Below are positions 18,751 through 27,902 of a DNA stretch of 30,009 bases, one piece after another. The notes beneath the pieces were generated by a model, which was not told the DNA's origin, searched no databases, and saw nothing but the letters and a program-made list of their open reading frames with translations. Every line of letters starts with the position of its first letter. Within the stretch, counting starts at the first letter, position 1. Made by a program: the position numbers and the translations under genes. Source of the DNA: Trichomonas tenax (taxonomy: Eukaryota > Parabasalia > Trichomonadida > Trichomonadidae). Location of the stretch: the NCBI GenBank assembly GCA_023091735.1, contig JALKBU010000630.1:1-30009 (forward strand). Direction: 5' to 3'.

Positions 18751-19782
18751 TTTTTCTTCATTAAACGAAGTCTGCGTTCTTTCTCTCTTTCTTGGGACGA
18801 CTTCTATCACGGCACAAAACCGAATGACGTCATCGTTCATGAGACAGAACCGATTGTTCGGAGTCTAGCAAATAATTATTACGTCAGTCTTTGCCTATTC
18901 TCAAACGAAGATAGCGGTTCAGTTAACTTCAGTACAAGCTCTGAATCAACGATGCTCCTTATCGAAGACACAACGTTTTCAAAGTGCTCTTGTTCCGGGA
19001 GTGGCGGCTCTGTTCTTTTTTATAGCAGCGGCCAATTTTCACAACAGCGTGTCTGCAGCTATCGATCGAAAGTATCATCACAAGATAACGAAGGTGTCTA
19101 CTGCAAGATTGAAGCATCGCAATCATACAAGATCAATCTTATTGACTCATCTCTTTGCTATTCAGGCGATGACAGCGGCTTTGGCAAGCACAACATTTAC
19201 ATCATCGGCAACACAAACATCAGCTCCATCAACATTTCACATGCAAATGTTTATGGCCACCATCTTTTTTATATTGTTTCTGTTTCTATTCCATCATCTA
19301 TTTCTCATTCCACATTTTGTAATAACACAGAGAAAATAAACTGTGGAATGAATGAAGGATGGGTCAAAGGCAGTCCAAATATTGGATTCCGAATCGAATA
19401 TTGCAACTTTTTCGATAACAAAGGTGCTTCTATTAATGCTATAATATGCTCTACTGATCTCTCCACAGTTATTTGTAACTGCAGCTTTCAAGGAAACATT
19501 GGTCATAGATATAAATTTCTAAGAGATACCGGCACTATGATTGTTGAATACTGCTACATTAATGATGCAAAAGGTGATCATTATTATAGTCCTTCATACG
19601 GATTCACATATTCATCATCATATTCAAATCTTCTGTCACACTTCTCATCATACGCTTGTGATGCAGAGTTCCCTATTTTATATTTATCTAACGAAATTCG
19701 AAACAAAGCATCTCTTCAAAATTATCACATTGCATTTCTCATCTCAACGCATTGTGATTTATTCCTCTCTGTCAACTTTTGA
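18751..19782 (+). pseudogene. Truncated Pmp-like beta-helix surface protein
   Basis: The frame is open for 343 codons from 18751, but the first ATG is at 18952, and the residues before it (WDDFYHGTKPNDVIVHETEP) read as real protein. The start was therefore lost. The body is Ser-, Asn- and Cys-rich with F-x-x-C and N-C-x-F patterns (TTFSKCSCSGSGGSVLFYSS, YCNFFDNKGASINAII, CNCSFQGN), typical of the right-handed beta-helix repeats of chlamydial-Pmp-like trichomonad proteins. The end lacks the expected membrane segment and tail; after about residue 310 (CDAEFPI) the reading loses that character. It is probably missing both ends, although a shortened product from 18952 cannot be excluded. Confidence 0.65.
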
Positions 19783-19919
19783 TATGATATCTAACAAAAT
19801 TTTATTTAATATTTATCATATCATAACACAAGTCAGAGCAAATTATGTTTCCATTTCATTAATGAAATATAAAAGAAAAATATATTTATCAAATAATACA
19901 AACAATGAAAGAAAAGTAA

Positions 19920-20576
19920 TCAAACAGATGAATTTGTTATTTTGGATGAAAATGAATTCATGAATATTGACATTGTTGCATCTTTCAGAACTTCGTCGAA
20001 TCCTTTTGATAACAAATTATTGACATTTGAGAAATTATTTTTGTTATTCGAAATGAACATGTTGTGTGCTAAATCGTTTGTGCTCAAATCGACAAAATTT
20101 GACACAGAATCTTCGATTACAGATTTGAATCCTTTTCTAAGAATTTCAATGACAATGAATCAAAATCTTCTTTCTGTGATTTTGATTTTGTAACTGCTTT
20201 GTTTTCAGATTTGGTTTCGTCATTGTCAATATGAATTTCAAATGTGGGAAAGAGAGAGAGAGCTTTTTTGATTCCGTCTTCGAGAGCTTCGATAAGACCA
20301 GCATCGAAATGTTGAGGAAGTTCAATGACCTCGAAGTCCGATATGTATTCTGAACTCTTCTTCATGTTCTCTGATTCGAGCGTTGCTGAGTCACTCGATA
20401 TCACTTTGATGAATTTCCTCTTATTAACATTATTTTTGCAAAAATATTATTACTTTCAGCAATGTTTTCTTTGCAAATGTTTCGATCGAACGGACTCTAA
20501 ATATGATGGAAATATTTAATGACGAAGTGATTACATCTTTGATGATATCGTCGAATTCGAAGATATTTTCAAACAT
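19920..20576 (-). pseudogene. Frameshifted fragment of a repetitive helical protein
   Basis: Minus-strand coding sequence in at least three frames. From 20576, FEFDDIIKDVITSS runs to a stop at 20430. In another frame, DFEVIELPQHFDAGLIEALE runs through a Lys/Ser-rich linker to 20117. After a shift near 20120-20140, GFKSVIEDSVSNFVDLST and SKGFDEVLKDATMSIF run to a stop at 19920. The motif (G)F-x-x-(V/I)-(I/L)-(E/K)-D recurs (FDDIIKDV, GFKSVIEDS, GFDEVLKDA), so the parent was probably a repeat protein. No family is recognised. Confidence 0.5.
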
Positions 20577-20788
20577 GATAGAAACTGAGATATATCATTT
20601 TTTCATTAAATGTTGTTTTATTGATGTCTTATATCATTTGACTCACTTAGGCCGTCTCTATATTATATCCTTACAATCAAAAGTATCAGACATCATTTAT
20701 ATATCATTCAAAAAATCAAAATTCTATGAAAATGGTATATTAGATGTCCCAATCACCAAACATGTGTTTGGATAAACAGTTTTGAACT

Positions 20789-20801
20789 TCATTTTGTATA
20801 A
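20789..20801 (+). promoter_or_regulatory. Initiator (TTCATTTT) of the beta-helix surface protein gene
   Basis: ACTTCATTTTGTATAA precedes the ATG at 20802. TCATTTT at 20789-20795 fits the trichomonad initiator and predicts an 11-base leader. Confidence 0.55.
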
Positions 20802-22346
20802 ATGTTGATATCTTGTATTTGCATAAAAATTTTTGTTAGTATGAAAGGCAATGGGCAGAAGTGCACAGAAGACGATATGTGTTCTATTGCTGATGGGCTG
20901 TCAAAGACAAATCCAAAAGATTCGTTAATCTTTTGCGACCAAAGCTTAAATTCGACAAATGAAATAGAAATATTCAGAAATACAACACATGAAGCTGTCA
21001 GAAAAGGCATTTACTTTGATGGAAATGATATAATTATTGATGGAAGCGAAATTGAATATTTTTATCCTTCATTTCTTTTCATTGATAGCATTAACGAGTT
21101 TAAAATATCCAATATACAGTTCGATAATTTCAAATCTCCTATTATACACGTCCGAAATTCTACAAATTCGAAACTTGAAAATATTCATCTACAAAAATCC
21201 AAAATATCAAAGCAATTTTCATTCATAACGCTTGCATCATCGAATGTTTTCGTTAAAAATCTCTCAATACATACTTCAACCGCTAAAGAATCTTCACTTA
21301 TTTCGATTCATAATAGTAGAATCAATTTTGATTCATCATTTCTATACCAGAACTTTCTGTTCCATGCCTCAAAGCATCCAATAATAATGGTTGTGAATTC
21401 TAATGTTAATTTTGATAATTCACATTTTGAAAAGAATTCTTCGCCATATTCTCCTTTCATTAGCGAAGAATCCAATAGCGATGTGAATTTAATCAATTCC
21501 ACATTCACTTACAATCATCATTCAGAATTTGTTTTAATCGAAGATTATAACAACATTAAATTCGATAATTTAACGTTCTATGACAACAAAGGCTCACTTA
21601 TTGTATCATTCCATCACTCCAATATATCAATAGATACAATTAAAGTTGATACAATGTCATCATATAAATATCCATTGATTTATAATCAAAACTCAACATT
21701 ATTAATTAAATCATCATCATTTCATGGCATTGATTCCTCATATTTATCATTATCAAGAGGTCCCTTAGCTACATCAACTATTTCTAACTCAAGATTTCAT
21801 CACTGCAAGCCAAAGAAATCAATTATTGCAGCAAGAAATTCTGCATCAATTAAAATATCATTAACAGATTTTTCCAATTCCATTATCAATGAAGGTGTTG
21901 TTTCTTCGGCACAGAGCTATGTTGAAATCAATGATTCTGTATTTACTAAGAGCTTTGCGCCAGCACTTTCCATTTCTCATGGAACAGCAACAATTTTTAA
22001 TAACACATTCAGAGATTCATCAGCGTTAAATAATTGGTCTGTTTTTGGAGATAAAGGAAATATCTCTATAAGAAATAGCCACTTTAGTGATGCTTCGTTA
22101 CGTAGTTTGATCCATAACAATGGACAAACACAACTATCTAATTTAATTTTCTCATCTCCAAAAGAATTTAGTTTGACAAATGCATTGTCACAGAGTTGTA
22201 TTAATTGCCAGTATGGCGCAATTATATACACCGACTCTAGTGATTACATCATGCTTAATATCATTTTTATGATTGGTGTATGTTTTATTGTCGCTTTCTC
22301 TATACTAAAGCGACGAAAAATGCGATTCATTCATAAGCAATTATAG
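20802..22346 (+). CDS. Type I membrane protein with Ser/Asn-rich beta-helix repeats (Pmp/adhesin-like)
   Basis: 514 residues, apparently intact. The start MLISCICIKIFVSMKG is a short hydrophobic signal sequence. Residues about 50-470 contain many degenerate 20-30-residue repeats with hydrophobic-x-hydrophobic strands and turns such as NSNVNFDNSHFEKNS and GNISIRNSHFSDAS, the pattern of a right-handed parallel beta-helix. Many N-x-S/T sites suggest heavy glycosylation. Near the C-terminus lies one membrane segment (IIFMIGVCFIVAFSIL, about 485-500), then a short basic tail KRRKMRFIHKQL. It differs from the neighbouring Pmp-like copies in having few Cys and no mucin stalk. Inference: cell-surface protein, possibly adhesive. 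The TCATTTT initiator 11 bases upstream supports the start and expression. Confidence 0.75.
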   Translation: MLISCICIKIFVSMKGNGQKCTEDDMCSIADGLSKTNPKDSLIFCDQSLNSTNEIEIFRNTTHEAVRKGIYFDGNDIIIDGSEIEYFYPSFLFIDSINEFKISNIQFDNFKSPIIHVRNSTNSKLENIHLQKSKISKQFSFITLASSNVFVKNLSIHTSTAKESSLISIHNSRINFDSSFLYQNFLFHASKHPIIMVVNSNVNFDNSHFEKNSSPYSPFISEESNSDVNLINSTFTYNHHSEFVLIEDYNNIKFDNLTFYDNKGSLIVSFHHSNISIDTIKVDTMSSYKYPLIYNQNSTLLIKSSSFHGIDSSYLSLSRGPLATSTISNSRFHHCKPKKSIIAARNSASIKISLTDFSNSIINEGVVSSAQSYVEINDSVFTKSFAPALSISHGTATIFNNTFRDSSALNNWSVFGDKGNISIRNSHFSDASLRSLIHNNGQTQLSNLIFSSPKEFSLTNALSQSCINCQYGAIIYTDSSDYIMLNIIFMIGVCFIVAFSILKRRKMRFIHKQL

Positions 22347-22416
22347 ATTTTGTTTTGTTTGTAAATATATTATTTTTATATAAGATCAAACATGTATGAT
22401 TTTTTTTCTAATTTAT

Positions 22417-24525
22417 TTAAAAATAATTTTCTATATCAGATGCGGAGACATCGATAGTCTCTCCGGAGTCACTGACGTCACTGATTTCCTTGTTGAATGC
22501 CAACAGAGGAGGTGAATTAAGAAGTCGTCGCTGCTCAGATCTTTGTCGGAAATTTCGACTGTCTCTTCAGAGTCATCAATCGAAGGAAGCTCAGCATCAA
22601 CATCAAAGATGTCAACGATCTCTCCAGAGTCATCAAAATCACTCCATCCTGGGATTTCCATGTTGTCTTCCTCTTCCTCGATCTTGTACTTCTTGTAGAC
22701 TCCATATATCAAAACGATGATTATGATGCATGCAATGATGACCCACTTGTTGATTGGAATTGTCAAGAAGTCATTCTCGTGTTTGTCAACGGCGAGATTT
22801 GGATCAGCTATTTCAGGACCTGGCTTGACATGGACAATAACTGGAGCGTCTGATGCTTCTAGTGTTGTTTCAGGTGTAATGAATGGAGTCTCAACAGGTG
22901 TTGTAATAGGAGTTGTTTCTGGAGTATTGAAAGGAGTGACAGAAGGAGTTGTAGCTGGAGTCGTTTCGAGTGTTGTTGATGGAGTAGCAGATGGGGTTGT
23001 GGAAGGAGTGTCAGATGGAGTGATGCTTGGTGTAGTAGAAGGAGTATTAGATGGAGTTGTAGCTAGTGTTGTGGCCGGTGTTGTTGATGGAATATCAAAT
23101 GATGTTGTTTGTGGAGTTGGATCTGGTGTAAACCCAAGTGTACGAACAACACTTTTTGTTGGGATATCGAATGGGAATTCATCATCATTCCAGACTATAG
23201 GTGGAAACGACACGGATAAAGCTGTTTTCTTCGGCAACTTTGAGATCGCTGTGGCTGCATAGGAGTACTCTGTTAGTGCTGGAACTGATGATGTTTCCAT
23301 TGATGTGGTGAAACTTGTGTCGGCAAACTCCGTGACACTCTCTGTCGGATCATCAGAACATGGTTCTAATTCTGTTCCACGACACATATCACCAACCAAT
23401 GTGAACAAACCCACTTCGAAAGTAGATGAAGGATCTTCGCCATTCATGTAGTCACGTGCATTATGAGCAACTAAGTCCTTGAACTCGACAGTTCCATATC
23501 ATTGGATGCCGTCTTCAACAGAGTTCCACTTGCAAAAGCCATCGAACATGAGCTCGTTGCCAGTGCCACGGCCGAAGCTTGTTGAAATTTGGTGTCCTTT
23601 GTTGTTGACGAAGCAGCACTTGTGTGTATCGAGCATTCTCTTTTCTGTTGATGTCTGCTTTTCTGTCAATGGAACACCAAACTTATTGTTGGAAACGAAG
23701 CAAATGGTGCCTCCACCACGGACTCTGAACTTCGGGGAGTATTTAATGAGCTCTTAGTTCATCTTTCCATCGATGCTCTGTCGCTTGAAGTACCTGAAGG
23801 CTATGTTTGTGACTCTATTGTTCTTGAAGTCGGAATGGAAGAGCTTGAGCCTGTCTGAGTTGTAAGAGACAATGCCAGCGCCGGAGAAACCCGCTTCATT
23901 GGACTCGAACACAGAAGTATCAATGTACAATTCAAAGCTCGATGAAAAAGCGATACCGCCTACGCTCTCGTAGGCTTTGTTCCTGATTAACGTACAATGC
24001 TCGCTGATGAACTTGTACGCTGCGCAGATCCTTGAATCCTCGTCTTTCAATGAACCTTGGAAATGCATGGCACCGCTGAGATTGTATGCTACATTACAGG
24101 TGAAACTGGCTGCATAGATGAATGTTGGCGATGATATCGAAGCAATGGCTCCTCCAATTGAAGCCTCGTTGTTATCGAAAATAATCTTAATGCTACTTGG
24201 AGCCGCGGACTTGTCGCCGATATAAATTAATGACTTGGTCATGTACAATGCTCCGCCATAGTTAGAACTCGGTCCGGAGCCAAATGCGTAATTATCAATG
24301 AAACTAACTCCATTTGCAACAGTAACAGAGGATTCATAGTAACTATATGGTCTAAGTTTAGAAGTGAATCCTTTGGTGAGCGTTGAGCATGTAAAGCTCG
24401 TTCTCGTCGCCTTCGAACATCTGAAACGATGGTTCAGACTGTTCCAAAATGTTTTCAAGAACATGGTTCACGACCGGCGTTGAAGAGGACGCAACAGCCA
24501 ACGACAAAAAAATTAAATGACGAAG
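22417..24525 (-). pseudogene. Pmp-like surface protein with mucin stalk, multiply broken
   Basis: The minus-strand reading shows, in order: a hydrophobic signal-like start (IFLSLAVASSSTP, about 24485-24520) in one frame; a frameshift between about 24365 and 24460; beta-helix repeats (VSFIDNYAFGSGPSSNYGGA and similar); an in-frame TAA at 23754-23756; more repeats in the same frame (CCFVNNKGHQIS); and an in-frame TGA at 23499-23501. A mucin-like stalk follows, about 20 TTPxxTP units (about 22870-23110), then a membrane segment (WVIIACIIIIVLIYGVYKKY) and an acidic tail. A last frameshift near 22513-22525 diverts the tail; in the other frame an acidic end runs to a stop at 22417-22419. Two stops plus two shifts make this a pseudogene of a type I surface protein. 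The parts fit trichomonad Pmp family architecture. Confidence 0.85.
22870..23110 (-). repeat. TTPxxTP mucin-like tandem repeat (coding)
   Basis: On the plus strand it is a run of GGAGTxGTT-like 12-base units. On the coding strand these give repeats such as TTPSITPSDTPSTTPS. Known: Thr/Pro/Ser-rich stalks of this kind carry O-glycans and lift an adhesive head off the membrane. Confidence 0.8.
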
Positions 24526-26520
24526 CGTTGTGAATTTTTTTGAAAAACATGCAAAAAGCTTTTAGAAACTGTTATTAACATCTATTTTTCCATAAAATTT
24601 CATTAATATTTTGAATCCATTTAAATTAATTGAATAAACATTCAAAAAATTGATTCAATGAAATATACTCAATAACACGATATTAACATTTTTACAAAAT
24701 TAATTTTCAGAAATTGACTCCATTTTTTGGATTTAGCGGCCAAAATTGATGAATTTAGAATGTTGTACATATATGCGATATATACAGATGCCTTTAGTTA
24801 CCCGGCCAAACGGTTAGAGGCACCTTTTCTATCGATTTTTAGACACTTATCGTCTATATATGACTATAATATTGTTAACAACGATATATTAAATTTTAAA
24901 AATTGAAATTATTTGTAAAGTTTCAATTTATTTTTATCTATACCTTCCATTTTTAGTTATATCCTTGATCAATCAAGCTTAAACCATTCAACTAAACTCA
25001 TAACTGGACGGAATTGTGGTCTAAAAATACATTTTTAACTCATAATACTAAAAAAGAAAATCTCCACATTTTTAAATATCATTTTATATACTAGTGACTT
25101 ATCAATAAATGGAATGTAATGATACTTATATATCATGTTCTGCTTTTTTGTTGATTTAATTTGAAATTTGTTGCTAAATTGTAAATTATGGATCAACATA
25201 AGCGACAATAGTAAGCACCAACCCGATAGTATGTATTTCTATTGTCCCTTAAACATATTGATTATACTTGAATTGCTGTCTATGGACACTCGAAGTCAAT
25301 ATACCTCCTTTCTTTTTCTCAAAAGTTGTTAATCAAAAACGTTTAAATTTGCATCCTTTAGGTCATATTAATGCTTGTAAAAATATTTTATTCAATTTGC
25401 CTAAAAAGTTCATTATTCAAATTAAATATTTTATTTGCGAACATTCTCTTATATTTAATGAGGAGAGCAAAATGAACTATACATGAATTTCAATATAAAA
25501 GTTGCCCATTCAATTTAAATATTTCCATTGGAACGTGATTTAGCGCAAAACTTTGACATTTCTTTCCGATCGAGGAGCACATTAAAATAAATGCAGAATC
25601 AGTGAAATTGAATCAAAAAATGAGAGTGTTTCGGCATCTGAATTTTAGAATTCAATGTGCTCTTTTGAGAGCACTTAAATGGGTCACCAATTAATGAAAA
25701 AAACCTGTACTGTCCGTTTTATTAGGCGATGTAGGCCCTATAATGGGGTATTTATGTAAGATAACGTCGCAATAGCATTTATTTGATAATTGGAAATTGA
25801 GCAATTGACATGTAAAGCTTTCAAATGGAACTCTTCGGACATGTAATGTTAAAAATATAAAATCGATCTAATGTGATATATATATATTAAAAACTTGATA
25901 TTATGAACAATCCTTGAAAATGAAATATAAAATTTGTTCATTTCGCATTAATGATTTGAATGTATCTGACAGTTTACATGGCAGAACTTATTTAAAAAGT
26001 TATGCCTGAACACTATACAGGTTTATCATTAATTTAACAATGAAATATGCCAGAATTCTTTAATGCGAAGGATATATTTAAAAATGAAAGCTATTCAAGG
26101 GAAACTGATTAAAATGTATTTTCAACAATTTGATATTTTCTTCCTAAATTCTATAATATGTTCCACAGAAATGTTTATTTGATTGTCATATGAATTAATG
26201 CTGCGAATAATAAATTATTGTCTGAATCTCATGATTGATGAAATAACTTAAATGAAAAAAAAATATTGAAACGTGTACCTTATACATATTGCTAATGTTT
26301 TTATTAAAAATATATTTAAGAATAGCTGTAGTTTACTTGAACATTCTTTGATCTTCGAATCATTGTTATTTTTTTACATATATGACAAATATATAACATT
26401 GAGAATGCAAAATCTTGATCAACAAATAAAACATATTGTTACCTAACTGGTTTTCTCTATAACTGAATGTTAATGATATATTATATGAATTTCGTCATGT
26501 AATGAGTCATTAAATGAAAT
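24526..26520. other. 2-kb gene-free region with scattered inverted repeats
   Basis: No gene is recognised. Inverted repeats seen: TGCCT...AGGCA with extra pairing (24789-24822); GACAATAG...CTATTGTC (about 25204-25246); GTGCTCT-TTTG-AGAGCAC (25657-25674), whose left arm also pairs with AGCACATT near 25574; and TTCGCATTAA (25942-25951) with TTAATGCGAA (26060-26069). Motif copies TTGACATGTAAAG (25805-25817) and GTTTACATGGCAG (25972-25984) match parts of the inverted-repeat arms at 29.5 kb, so this may hold a decayed relative of that element. Confidence 0.45.
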
Positions 26521-27114
26521 ATGACGCGTAATGTGGCAAAATTCTTAAATGTTATGACTAATCCAAAGAAGTTTTCATTGAATCTCAAAGCGCCTCCATT
26601 GGTTCCCGTAAATGCAGCGTATCAATGGAGCGACTTCAACAGAAACAGACAACCTGTGAAAGTCATAGGCTACAATGAAAAGAAAATTGGAGGCTGGGAT
26701 AAAGAAACAGCAACAAAAATAGAAGAAGTAAAAGAAAAGGCAGAAGTTATAGAGTCCGAAAGCTCTTCATATGATGAGCAAGAAGAAAAAATTGAAACAC
26801 AACAAACAACAAATGAAGGGGAAAGCAATTGGGAACAATTTAGCAAATTATTAAACGAGAAAAAGACCCAAGTTGAGCCTAAAAAGGAAGAATATAAATC
26901 AGATGATCCATTTTTCCTAATCATGAACAAAAAGAAAGAAAAGAAGGAACTCAATTACATTCCTGGTCAACCAAACAGGTTTGGAATCCATCCTGGACCT
27001 TGGTGGGATGGAATTAATCGATCAAATGGATTCGAAAGGAAACGATTCGAAGCCAAGCAACAGATTGAATCCAATAAGGACAAAGACTATGAATACATGT
27101 CTAGACGTTTGTGA
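26521..27114 (+). CDS. BUD13: BUD13-like splicing factor (RES complex)
   Basis: 197 residues. The diagnostic part is C-terminal (about residues 147-176): PGQPNRFGIHPGPWWDGINR followed by SNGFE and KRF. This matches the BUD13/Cwc26 signature, P-N-R-F-x-I-x-P-G-x-x-W-D-G-x-x-R-S-N-G-F-E. The middle is Glu/Lys-rich and probably disordered. Yeast Bud13 is 266 residues, so this is a compact form. Role by family: with Snu17/RBMX2 and Pml1 it forms the RES complex, which binds the activated spliceosome and supports splicing and pre-mRNA retention. A TCATTAAA initiator-like site lies 12-19 bases before the ATG. The next gene, 251 bases downstream on the same strand, is also spliceosomal. Confidence 0.85.
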   Translation: MTRNVAKFLNVMTNPKKFSLNLKAPPLVPVNAAYQWSDFNRNRQPVKVIGYNEKKIGGWDKETATKIEEVKEKAEVIESESSSYDEQEEKIETQQTTNEGESNWEQFSKLLNEKKTQVEPKKEEYKSDDPFFLIMNKKKEKKELNYIPGQPNRFGIHPGPWWDGINRSNGFERKRFEAKQQIESNKDKDYEYMSRRL

Positions 27115-27365
27115 TTTTTCAACAAATTATTTCAAAAAGATATCTTTAACAATAGAGTATCATAGCAAATACGAAATTGAACCGAAAGAACCATAGAAGC
27201 TGATCAGTTGATACACTTTAGTACTTATCGATCTTAGAAAATTATATGCTCTGGTTTAAAGCAAAAATATTCAAGAAATAGTTTAGGAACACGGAGTATG
27301 TAAAAATGTTTGATTTTCATGTCTTTCTTTTTCGACTCAATACAATAAAAAAAGTGTCATAATTC

Positions 27366-27902
27366 ATGATCGAAAAAGAACCGGATTGGCTCGGTCCGCG
27401 TGTTTTTTTCGATGTTTCTATTGCCGGAACTCTCATTGGACGCGTTAAAATCGAACTACGTCCTGATATTTGCCCTATGGCGTGTGAAAATTTTCGTCAA
27501 TTCTGCACTGGCCAATATAGACCAAGAGGAGTACCAATAGGATACAAGGGAACATATTTTCATCGTGTTGTGCCTGGTTTCATTGTTCAAGCAGGAGATT
27601 GCGATTCACGTGATGGATACGGATTAATTTCGATCTACGGAAAAGAGTTCGATGATGAACCCTCAGCGTATCCTTTTGATGAACCAGGAATTGTCGCAAT
27701 GGCAAACAGTGGTCCGAATTCGAACGGATGTCAGTTCTTTATTACTCTAAATCCAGCACCAGAGCTGAATAACAGTTATGTTGTTGTTGGAAAAGTTATT
27801 GATGGAATGCTCGCTATTCGCCACGTTGAAAGTGTTCCTCTGAAACCACATAGCGAAACTCCTTCATTGGATTGTATTATAGCCGAGTCTGGCGAATTGT
27901 AA
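27366..27902 (+). CDS. PPIH: Cyclophilin H-like peptidyl-prolyl isomerase
   Basis: 178 residues, a single cyclophilin domain. Catalytic and pocket residues are visible: FHR with Arg67, PGF with Phe72, Gln75 in VQAGD, MANSGPNSNG (112-121) and QFFIT with Phe124. The Trp that contacts cyclosporin is replaced (PELNNSYVVVG, 132-142, where CypA has WLDGKHVVFG), and His is Tyr. Segments ENFRQFCTGQ, GVPIGYKGTYFHRV and SGPNSNGCQFFIT match human PPIH (USA-CyP), the U4/U6.U5 tri-snRNP cyclophilin, better than CypA. Role: prolyl isomerase that binds PRPF4/PRPF18 in the spliceosome. The ATG lies in ATTCATG, a TCA initiator over the start. Assignment to H rather than another nuclear cyclophilin rests on remembered pattern. 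Confidence 0.82.
   Translation: MIEKEPDWLGPRVFFDVSIAGTLIGRVKIELRPDICPMACENFRQFCTGQYRPRGVPIGYKGTYFHRVVPGFIVQAGDCDSRDGYGLISIYGKEFDDEPSAYPFDEPGIVAMANSGPNSNGCQFFITLNPAPELNNSYVVVGKVIDGMLAIRHVESVPLKPHSETPSLDCIIAESGEL

Noticed and set aside
19541..19963. 140-codon plus-strand frame overlapping the Pmp-like fragment
   Set aside because: It runs in another frame inside the beta-helix coding sequence, then through AT-rich DNA; His/Ile/Tyr-rich with no domain.
22717..23262. 181-codon plus-strand frame of GVxxGV repeats
   Set aside because: It is the antisense reading of the TTPxxTP mucin repeat.
25268..25486. 72-codon frame in the gene-free region
   Set aside because: It begins with TTG, has no recognised domain and lies in AT-rich DNA; probably chance, at best a relic.
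2042..27902. Introns in the intact genes
   Set aside because: No trichomonad-type splice signals (GTAYGT with ACTAACACACAG) were seen, and all intact genes read through in one frame.
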